Under the pieces are notes generated by a model. That model saw only the letters and a program-made list of their open reading frames with translations. It searched no databases and had not been told where the DNA came from. From DATLBY01 sp035526665 (GTDB lineage Bacteria > Acidobacteriota > Terriglobia > Bryobacterales > Bryobacteraceae), in the NCBI GenBank assembly GCA_035526665.1, contig DATLBY010000064.1, forward strand, positions 1 through 7,832: a DNA stretch of 7,832 nt. The letters are read 5' to 3'. Every line of letters starts with the position of its first letter. The stretch's first letter is position 1. The position numbers were made by a program, and so were the translations under genes. Shown here piece after piece: positions 1-3,870 of this stretch.

Positions 1-415
1 ATGCCAGGTGCTCGGCGGTGTGCACTTTCCGCTCAACACGCAGAATCTGTTGCGCCGTTGGAATCCGCACATTGTACATTCCCGAGGCGCGGTAATGGGC
101 GAAGCCGGCACGCAGGCGAGCACCCGACGCGGTCATCAGCACAATGCTCCGTGTCCCACCGTGCAAATTGAGGCATAATTCCGGACGAAAACGGGCCATC
201 GAGCGAACAGTGGGCTGCAGAATGTGGTCCACGGAGGGGTTGCCTGCAAAAAGGGGCGCGAACCGGTCCTCCACGGCCACGCCGATCTCTAAATCAGGCC
301 TGTACTGCTTTAGAATCTCCAGGGCAGGCGTCGTCAGGACGCAGTCGCCGAGCGATCGCAGCCGGATAATCGCGATACGCGAAGACGGCGCGAAATGATC
401 GAGCACCTTTTCCAT
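1..415 (-). CDS. Glycosyltransferase family 9 (LPS heptosyltransferase-like), C-terminus outside window
   Basis: This is the N-terminal 138 codons of a glycosyltransferase family 9 protein, the family of ADP-heptose:LPS heptosyltransferases that extend the lipopolysaccharide core on the cytoplasmic face of the inner membrane. The reading frame is open to the window edge. The N-terminus has the family hallmark: a beta strand (IAIIRLR, about residues 14-20), then SLGDCVLTTPAL (21-32). Asp24 aligns with the proposed catalytic base Asp13 of E. coli WaaC. A later stretch (LNLHGGTRS) fits the first Rossmann-like domain. The nucleotide-sugar-binding domain lies beyond the window, so donor and acceptor cannot be judged. 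The chosen ATG is 13 nt after the stop of the Trm112-like gene, with AGGAG from that gene's end about 16 nt upstream. An in-frame ATG at 451 would overlap that gene and add a Ser/Arg-rich tail, which seems less likely. Family is confident; exact activity is not. Confidence 0.85.
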   Translation of the reverse strand, partial: MEKVLDHFAPSSRIAIIRLRSLGDCVLTTPALEILKQYRPDLEIGVAVEDRFAPLFAGNPSVDHILQPTVRSMARFRPELCLNLHGGTRSIVLMTASGARLRAGFAHYRASGMYNVRIPTAQQILRVERKVHTAEHLA

Positions 416-428
416 CCGGCTGGGGGCG

Positions 429-599
429 CTACTCCTCGATCCTCGCCTCATCGATCAGCATGACAGGGATCTCATCGCGGATCGGGTACACACGCTTACA
501 TTGCGTGCACTTGAGGCCGCTTTCGTCGGGTTTTAAGTCGAGCGTTGCCTTGCAGAGCGGGCACACCAGTATTTCGAGGAGATCTTTGCTAAGCGCCAT
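429..599 (-). CDS. Trm112-like / UPF0434 (YcaR-type) small zinc-ribbon protein
   Basis: This 56-residue protein begins MALSKDLLEILVCPLCK and carries two zinc-knuckle pairs, CPLC (residues 13-16) and CTQC (31-34), followed by the typical YPIRDEIPVML segment (39-49). These are the marks of the Trm112/UPF0434 family, to which E. coli YcaR (about 60 residues) belongs. In eukaryotes and archaea Trm112 is an activating partner of methyltransferases; the bacterial role is not settled. E. coli ycaR lies between the lipid A and Kdo genes lpxK and kdsB, so its position here directly before an LPS-type glycosyltransferase repeats an envelope neighbourhood (inference). The gene is in the minus-strand operon, 81 nt after the KDPG aldolase gene and 13 nt before the glycosyltransferase. 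The ribosome binding site is weak (GGGA about 8 nt upstream). The family call is strong; no function should be assumed. Confidence 0.9.
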   Translation of the reverse strand: MALSKDLLEILVCPLCKATLDLKPDESGLKCTQCKRVYPIRDEIPVMLIDEARIEE

Positions 600-680
600 G
601 GCTGATTCCCAAGTTTATCAGTTCTGCCTGACCGCGGATGGAGAATCGCTCGCTTCCGGCGCTCCCCTTCATGGCTCGAA

Positions 681-1334
681 CTACTTCGTTTCGGAGCGCG
701 CCTTCTGTACCGCAGCCAAGTACTGACGCGCGCGCTCCTCAAAAACATCAAACTTGCCTTCGGATATCGTCTTAGCGTCGATCAGTTCGCTTCCCACGGC
801 GATGGCGCAGGCTCCCGCCATCAGGAAATCGCCGGCAGTTTCCAGGTTGACGCCGCCGGTTGGGATCATTTCAATCTGAGGGAACGGCCCTTTCAACGCC
901 TTGATATATTTGGCTCCCCCCATATTGCCGCAGGGGAAGACCTTGACTGCGTCGGCGCCGGCCTGCCAGGCTGCTAGTACTTCGGTGGGTGTCAGGGCTC
1001 CGGGAAAAATTGCTTTCGAGTAGCGCTTGGCCATCTCGATTGTGGCCAGGTTGAGACTGGGAGTCACGAAGAACTCGGCGCCGGCAAGCATGCAGGCGCG
1101 CGCTGTCTCCGGATCCAGCACGGTACCGGCTCCCAGTAGAATTTTGTCGCCAAACTGGTCGGCTACTTTCTCCAGCGCCCGGATGGCGCCCGGCACCGTC
1201 ATTGTAATTTCAGCTACCCGGATACCGCCGCGATGCAGCGCCTCAATCGACCGGATCGCGCCTTCCGCGGTAGACGTCCGGACTACGGGAACAACGCCGA
1301 TTTCAACCAGCGAGGAAAAGATCTTGTTGGGCAT
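681..1334 (-). CDS. eda: KDPG/KHG aldolase (2-dehydro-3-deoxyphosphogluconate aldolase, class I)
   Basis: The enzyme cleaves 2-keto-3-deoxy-6-phosphogluconate to pyruvate and glyceraldehyde 3-phosphate in the Entner-Doudoroff and related sugar-acid pathways, in the cytoplasm. At 217 residues it has the usual length of this single-domain TIM barrel (E. coli Eda is 213). The Schiff-base lysine is Lys131 in GADAVKVFPC, matching E. coli Lys133. The catalytic glutamate is Glu42 in RVAEITMTVPGA, matching Glu45. GAGTVLDP (68-75) and FVTPS (89-93) are the other conserved active-site loops, and PTGGVNLE (158-165) is the phosphate-binding region. Paralogues acting on 2-keto-3-deoxy-6-phosphogalactonate share these motifs, so substrate preference is open. 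The gene follows ahpD by 30 nt and has no clear Shine-Dalgarno sequence. No Edd or sugar kinase is seen nearby, so its link to the peroxide genes may be positional only. Confidence 0.93.
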   Translation of the reverse strand: MPNKIFSSLVEIGVVPVVRTSTAEGAIRSIEALHRGGIRVAEITMTVPGAIRALEKVADQFGDKILLGAGTVLDPETARACMLAGAEFFVTPSLNLATIEMAKRYSKAIFPGALTPTEVLAAWQAGADAVKVFPCGNMGGAKYIKALKGPFPQIEMIPTGGVNLETAGDFLMAGACAIAVGSELIDAKTISEGKFDVFEERARQYLAAVQKARSETK

Positions 1335-1364
1335 CAGATCGAGTTTACCAATGCCGTCGAATGC

Positions 1365-1910
1365 TCAAGCTCCGTGCTGCCGCAAGCTGGCGTCCGCTCT
1401 ATCCAGCACCACGGCAATCGCATGCATCACCGAGGCAATGCGAATCGCGGCGAGGATTACCTCCTCACCCACTCCTTTTTCTTTCAGTACCTTCTCATGC
1501 GCCGTGATGCACTTTCCACAGCCATTGATCGCCGAGACCGCGATGCACCACAATTCGAAATCCGCGGGCTCAATCCCGTGCGTGCGGATGCCGTTCATAC
1601 GCAGGCGGGCCGGGATGGTGGAGTACTTTTCGTTTTCGCTGAGATGAACAAAACGGTAATAGATGTTATTCATCCCCATCAGCGCCATCGCGGTCCGGGC
1701 CGCCTCGGCCGCCTGCAGGGAAAGATGCTGGGCCGCTTCGGCGGCCATCGTCTCGGAAAATTGAGAGTTGCGGCATGCCAACACGCTTGCCAGCACCGTC
1801 CCCCAGGTCTGCTGCTCTGTCAGTTCCGTCTGACGCAGGACGCTGGAAAGATTGAGCTTCAAATCTTTCGCGAACGGGGGAATGGTTTCCGCAAGCTGTT
1901 CGAATGTCAT
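1365..1910 (-). CDS. ahpD: AhpD-family alkylhydroperoxidase / AhpC reductase
   Basis: AhpD proteins are small all-helical disulfide reductases. In Mycobacterium tuberculosis AhpD passes electrons from lipoylated dihydrolipoamide succinyltransferase to AhpC and has weak peroxidase activity itself. This protein has 181 residues against 177 there. The active site is in ISAINGCGKCITAHE-like sequence: Cys131, Cys134 and His138 match the M. tuberculosis Cys130, Cys133 and His137, and Glu119 (DFELW) matches Glu118. The residue between the cysteines that is His132 in M. tuberculosis is Lys133 here (CGKC instead of CSHC). The gene starts 13 nt after the ahpC stop and has a good ribosome binding site (AAGGGAGAA at 1917-1925, 6 nt from the ATG). 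That spacing supports co-expression with its partner. Assignment is strong from both sequence and context. Confidence 0.94.
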   Translation of the reverse strand: MTFEQLAETIPPFAKDLKLNLSSVLRQTELTEQQTWGTVLASVLACRNSQFSETMAAEAAQHLSLQAAEAARTAMALMGMNNIYYRFVHLSENEKYSTIPARLRMNGIRTHGIEPADFELWCIAVSAINGCGKCITAHEKVLKEKGVGEEVILAAIRIASVMHAIAVVLDRADASLRQHGA

Positions 1911-1923
1911 GCCGCGTTCTCCC

Positions 1924-2460
1924 TTAGACTACCAGCGTCGCTTCGCCCTTGTTCCAGTTGCAGGGGCATAGCTCGTCGGTCTGCAGCGCATCCAGAACCC
2001 TAAGAACTTCCTGCGGGTTCCGGCCGACGGACAGATCGTTCACCGAGACGAAGCGGATCACGTTATCCGGGTCCACGATGAAGGTGGCGCGCTGGGCAAC
2101 ACCCTCCTTGGGATCCAGAATGCCGAGCTCTTCGCACAACTCCCGCTTGATGTCAGCCAGCATGGGGAATGGCAGCGATTTCAGATCTTCGTGATGCTGC
2201 CGCCATGCCAGATGGACGAACTCCGAGTCTGTGCTGCCGCCGAGAACCTGCGCATCGCGGTCCGCGAAATCGTTGTTCAGTTTACCGAAGGCGGCGATTT
2301 CCGTGGGGCACACAAACGTGAAATCCTTCGGCCAGAAAAAGTAGATCTTCCACTTGCCGGCATAATCTTCGTGGGTGATGTCTTTGAAGGCTGTGTTCTT
2401 GTCCGTGCTAACGGTTGCCTTCAGGTTGAACTCCGGAAATTTCTCTCCAACTCCAAGCAT
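1924..2460 (-). CDS. ahpC: Alkyl hydroperoxide reductase AhpC (mycobacterial-type 2-Cys peroxiredoxin)
   Basis: A 178-residue peroxiredoxin that reduces hydrogen peroxide, organic hydroperoxides and probably peroxynitrite in the cytoplasm. The peroxidatic cysteine is Cys51 in the motif PKDFTFVCPTE (Pro44, Thr48, Cys51), and Arg124 (QRATFIVDP) is the conserved active-site arginine. The C-terminus has the paired cysteines Cys165 and Cys167 (ELCPCNW), matching Cys174 and Cys176 of M. tuberculosis AhpC, whose sequence this resembles along its whole length (FFWPKDFTFVCPTEIAAF, RVLDALQ). It stops soon after this motif and so is shorter than the 195-residue mycobacterial protein. It has no C-terminal YF motif, which suggests resistance to over-oxidation (inference). 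An extra cysteine, Cys109, lies in KRELCEEL. It follows the regulator gene by 34 nt, and ahpD lies just downstream. The start has a strong ribosome binding site, AAAGAGGAGAG at 2469-2479. Confidence 0.96.
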   Translation of the reverse strand: MLGVGEKFPEFNLKATVSTDKNTAFKDITHEDYAGKWKIYFFWPKDFTFVCPTEIAAFGKLNNDFADRDAQVLGGSTDSEFVHLAWRQHHEDLKSLPFPMLADIKRELCEELGILDPKEGVAQRATFIVDPDNVIRFVSVNDLSVGRNPQEVLRVLDALQTDELCPCNWNKGEATLVV

Positions 2461-2468
2461 AGGTATTG

Positions 2469-2479
2469 CTCTCCTCTTT
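2469..2479 (-). promoter_or_regulatory. Strong ribosome binding site of ahpC
   Basis: Reading the minus strand, AAAGAGGAGAG lies 8 nt before the ahpC ATG. It is the strongest Shine-Dalgarno sequence in the cluster, which fits a highly translated peroxiredoxin placed behind a weakly translated regulator. Confidence 0.75.
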
Positions 2480-2483
2480 GATG

Positions 2484-2495
2484 AATAAACTTATT
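2484..2495. repeat. AT-rich palindrome between the regulator gene and ahpC
   Basis: AATAA-AC-TTATT is a perfect 5-bp inverted repeat with a 2-nt centre. It overlaps the first base of the regulator's stop codon (2495-2497). It stands out in GC-rich surroundings, but its even spacing does not match the 7-1-7 pattern of Fur/PerR boxes. It could be a secondary operator or just an AT-rich intergenic sequence. Confidence 0.3.
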
Positions 2496-2929
2496 TACTC
2501 CGCCGCGCAGTCCTGACAGAGGCCGATGACTTCGACGGAATATCGCTGGACCCGAAAACCGCCCGGCACGTCAGACTTTAGGCGAACCGGCTCCACATCG
2601 TCGTCATCCAGATCGACAATGGTCTTGCAGCGAAGACACACCAGATGATGATGCGGCTCCAGATTAGTCTCCAGTCGAGCAGAGCCGTGGTGCAAACTTA
2701 CTTCCCGCAGCAGTCCGCTGTCTACGAAAGTTTTGATGTTTTTGTAAATAGTGCCCAGCGAAATCGATGGGATCTGGCGGCGCACCTTTTCATAGATGGC
2801 CTCGGGACTCGGGTGGTCCCGCATCCCCATCAGCGCATCGTAGATGACCTGCCGTTGGTGCGTCACCGATAGCCCGCGCTCGGCACAGAGTTTCTTGAAC
2901 TCTTCTACTCCGTGACTGCGATATGGCAT
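2495..2929 (-). CDS. perR: Fur-family metalloregulator, probably PerR-like peroxide sensor
   Basis: A 144-residue DNA-binding repressor of the Fur family. It has an N-terminal winged helix (THQRQVIYDAL and SLGTIYKNIKTF, the recognition helix) and a C-terminal dimerisation domain with two structural zinc pairs, CLRC and CQDC. Numbered from the ATG, the regulatory metal ligands aligned by hand with B. subtilis PerR are His39 (PerR His37), Glu87 (Asp85), His93 (His91), His95 (His93) and Asp106 (Asp104). Asp at the last position is the PerR hallmark tied to peroxide sensing, whereas Glu at the Asp85 position is Fur-like. Its place directly upstream of ahpC and ahpD, behind a Fur-family operator, argues for peroxide-responsive autoregulation. 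The ATG at 2929 is chosen; a TTG at 2935 in the same frame would add two residues. The promoter places the transcript start only a few bases upstream, so translation may be near-leaderless. PerR is favoured over Fur but not proven. Confidence 0.85.
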   Translation of the reverse strand: MPYRSHGVEEFKKLCAERGLSVTHQRQVIYDALMGMRDHPSPEAIYEKVRRQIPSISLGTIYKNIKTFVDSGLLREVSLHHGSARLETNLEPHHHLVCLRCKTIVDLDDDDVEPVRLKSDVPGGFRVQRYSVEVIGLCQDCAAE

Positions 2930-2940
2930 CGACAATGCCT

Positions 2941-2970
2941 ATTAAACGATAATTATTATCAAAATGTCAA
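2941..2970 (-). promoter_or_regulatory. Sigma70-type promoter of the perR-ahpC-ahpD cluster
   Basis: On the minus strand TTGACA (2965-2970, perfect -35) is followed by an 18-nt spacer and TTTAAT (2941-2946, five of six matches to TATAAT). It is by far the best promoter in the window and faces the regulator gene. A start about 7 nt past the -10 would fall near 2934, leaving about five nucleotides before the ATG at 2929. Confidence 0.8.
2948..2960. promoter_or_regulatory. Fur/PerR-family operator inside the promoter spacer
   Basis: On the minus strand GATAAT-A-ATTATC is a perfect 6-1-6 inverted repeat. Extended to 15 bp it reads TGATAATAATTATCG. That differs at one scored position from the B. 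subtilis Fur 7-1-7 consensus TGATAATNATTATCA and at three from the PerR consensus TTATAATNATTATAA. It lies wholly between the -35 and -10 hexamers, where a bound repressor would block RNA polymerase. The obvious ligand is the Fur-family protein encoded immediately downstream. Confidence 0.82.
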
Positions 2971-2998
2971 GAGGACAAAAAAGGCAGGGAGTAAGCGC

Positions 2999-3025
2999 GG
3001 AAGCCAAAAGAGCGGGCGGGCTTCC
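2999..3025 (-). terminator. Possible weak terminator after the RRM protein gene
   Basis: About 21 nt past the stop of the RRM gene, GGAAGCC pairs perfectly with GGCTTCC (7-bp stem, 13-nt loop). The nearest run of T (six, at 2977-2982) lies 16 nt beyond the stem base. It is therefore not a standard intrinsic terminator, although it sits where one would be needed to insulate the perR promoter. Confidence 0.35.
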
Positions 3026-3046
3026 GTTATAGGAGTTTTGGATGAA

Positions 3047-3448
3047 TTACCAACGCGGTTCGCGTGGTTGGCGTGCCTGTCCGCGGTAGTCGTCCTGCTG
3101 ACCACCCCGGCCTCTTCCGCCACCGCCGCCACCGCCGCCGGATCCGCCCCGGTTGCCGCCGAAGCCGCCTCCGCCACCGCCGCGGGGTGGGCCGCCGCCC
3201 TCACCTTTGGGCCGCGCCTCATTCACGTTCAGAGTACGGCCCAGGTGGGTACTGCCGTTCAAAGCTGCAATTGCTGCTTCCGCTTCGTTGTCGTTCGGCA
3301 TCTCAACGAACCCGAAACCGCGCGACCTGCCGGTCTCCCGGTCCATCAGGATGCTTGCCCGCTCCACGGTACCGAATTGCCCGAAGATCTCCCTCAGATC
3401 GTCTTCGGTGGCATTAAAACTGAGGCTTCCAACAAATATGTTCTTCAA
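3047..3448 (-). CDS. Glycine-rich RNA-binding protein with one RRM
   Basis: A 133-residue protein with one N-terminal RNA recognition motif and a disordered glycine-rich tail. RNP2 is IFVGSL (residues 4-9) and RNP1 is RGFGFVEM (43-50), with the aromatic residues used for stacking on RNA. Residues 84-116 are mostly Gly with Arg and Asn, followed by a basic QARQPREPRW end. The layout resembles cyanobacterial Rbp proteins and plant glycine-rich RNA-binding proteins, several of them cold-induced. A role as an RNA chaperone in the cytoplasm is inferred. The only start that fits the domain is TTG (3446-3448), supported by TAAGGGAA 6 nt upstream; no in-frame ATG is available there. The cold-shock protein gene lies 67 nt upstream with a terminator-like hairpin between, suggesting paired expression with attenuation. 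Confidence 0.9.
   Translation of the reverse strand: MKNIFVGSLSFNATEDDLREIFGQFGTVERASILMDRETGRSRGFGFVEMPNDNEAEAAIAALNGSTHLGRTLNVNEARPKGEGGGPPRGGGGGGFGGNRGGSGGGGGGGGRGRGGQQDDYRGQARQPREPRW
3101..3199 (-). repeat. Low-complexity GGN repeat encoding the glycine-rich tail
   Basis: This stretch is an imperfect run of glycine codons (GGC, GGT, GGG, GGA), seen as CCG/GCC triplets on the plus strand. It encodes residues 84-116 of the RRM protein. Such tracts vary in length by replication slippage. The long plus-strand readings through it are shadows. Confidence 0.75.
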
Positions 3449-3454
3449 TGGAGT

Positions 3455-3461
3455 TCCCTTA
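3455..3461 (-). promoter_or_regulatory. Ribosome binding site that fixes the TTG start of the RRM gene
   Basis: AAGGGA, read on the minus strand, is 6 nt from the TTG at 3446-3448. It is the main evidence that translation begins at this non-ATG codon. Confidence 0.65.
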
Positions 3462-3483
3462 CGAAACCATTTCGCAATGCTGC

Positions 3484-3509
3484 AAAAGAAGTCGGCGCGA
3501 ACGCCGACT
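3484..3509 (-). terminator. Intrinsic terminator or attenuator between csp and the RRM gene
   Basis: Six nucleotides past the cold-shock gene's stop codon, the minus strand reads AGTCGGCG-TTCG-CGCCGACT, a perfect 8-bp stem with a TTCG tetraloop, followed directly by TCTTTT. The stem is GC-rich and the T tract short and interrupted, so termination may be partial and allow read-through into the RRM gene 36 nt further on. Confidence 0.75.
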
Positions 3510-3515
3510 CCGTCT

Positions 3516-3719
3516 TTACACGAGCGCTACTTCTTCAGCCTGGAGGCCCTTCGGACCGTTTTTCACGAGGAACTGCACCCGAGCGCCTTCGTCAAGCGAG
3601 CGGTAGCCGCTCGACTCGATCGCCGAGAAATGCACGAACACATCCTCACCGTTCTCGCGCTGAATAAAGCCAAAGCCTTTGGCCGCGTTAAACCACTTCA
3701 CAACACCTGTTTCTTTCAT
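3516..3719 (-). CDS. csp: CspA-family cold-shock protein
   Basis: A 67-residue single cold-shock domain protein (an OB fold) that binds single-stranded RNA and DNA and melts RNA secondary structure. RNP1 is KGFGFIQ (residues 14-20) and RNP2 is DVFVHFSAI (26-34). The N-terminal GVVKWFNAAKGFGFI and the C-terminal GPKGLQAEEV are textbook for the family, and the length is normal. The ATG has a good ribosome binding site, AAGGAAA at 3728-3734, 8 nt upstream. The gene is followed by a terminator-like hairpin and then the RRM protein gene, making a two-gene RNA-chaperone unit. It is divergent from uup, itself a translation-linked ATPase. Whether it is cold-induced or constitutive cannot be told from sequence, since the CspA family includes both. 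Confidence 0.95.
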   Translation of the reverse strand: MKETGVVKWFNAAKGFGFIQRENGEDVFVHFSAIESSGYRSLDEGARVQFLVKNGPKGLQAEEVALV

Positions 3720-3750
3720 TTACCAAATTTCCTTGTTCAAGTAGACTTCC

Positions 3751-3766
3751 AGCGTCTTAAAACGCT
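3751..3766 (-). other. Small hairpin in the likely 5' leader of csp
   Basis: AGCGT and ACGCT pair across a 6-nt loop, 16 nt before the csp ribosome binding site. It could form the first stem of a structured leader, but a 5-bp stem is weak evidence alone. Confidence 0.3.
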
Positions 3767-3772
3767 TGCCGA

Positions 3773-3781
3773 AGGATAGCA
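3773..3781 (-). promoter_or_regulatory. Possible extended -10 promoter of csp
   Basis: The minus strand has TGCTATCCT, which fits the extended -10 pattern TGnTATnnT. No good -35 lies 17-18 nt upstream. If used, it would give a leader of about 45 nt. This is the best candidate I can find for csp in the divergent spacer. Confidence 0.3.
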
Positions 3782-3783
3782 CA

Positions 3784-3821
3784 TGCACGAGCTGGACGTG
3801 CAGCGGGTTCAGACGGGAACC
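3784..3821. repeat. Two inverted repeats in the csp/uup divergent spacer
   Basis: TGCACG (3784-3789) and CGTGCA (3797-3802) form a perfect 6-bp inverted repeat with a 7-nt gap. GGTTC (3806-3810) and GAACC (3817-3821) form a 5-bp one with a 6-nt gap. They lie just upstream of the possible csp -10 and before uup, so they could be operator half-sites, though no matching regulator is recognised. No convincing promoter or Shine-Dalgarno sequence for uup is seen in the 150-bp spacer. Confidence 0.35.
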
Positions 3822-3870
3822 AGTGTTAAATTGAAGTTGCCACAACCGCCGCCCGGTTCCCCAACCCTAC

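Noticed and set aside
589..672. A 27-codon minus-strand reading frame (starts MKGSAGSER) in the gap between eda and the Trm112-like gene, overlapping the latter's start by 11 nt.
   Set aside because: It has no ribosome binding site and no recognisable motif. The overlap could allow coupling, but an open frame of this size is expected by chance.
1027..2003. Long plus-strand reading frames (206 and 256 codons) opposite eda, ahpD and ahpC.
   Set aside because: They lie wholly antisense to three confidently identified genes and resemble no protein family. GC-rich coding DNA commonly leaves such frames open.
2482..2497. The AT-rich palindrome before ahpC as a second Fur/PerR box.
   Set aside because: Aligned to the 7-1-7 PerR consensus it matches only about half the positions, and its symmetry is even-spaced. 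It is kept only as a repeat.
3101..3199. The repetitive CCG/GCC tract as a possible tandem repeat or CRISPR-like array.
   Set aside because: There is no constant repeat-spacer pattern. It is explained by glycine codons in the RRM protein tail.
3733..3761. A plus-strand promoter for uup built from TTGTTC and CTTAAA with 17-nt spacing.
   Set aside because: Each hexamer matches only about half of the consensus, and the site lies inside the csp leader. It is not better than chance.
2912..3779. Plus-strand frames of 251 and 208 codons rich in Ala, Ser and Pro.
   Set aside because: They are antisense to the RRM and cold-shock genes, and their composition is the complement of the glycine codon run.
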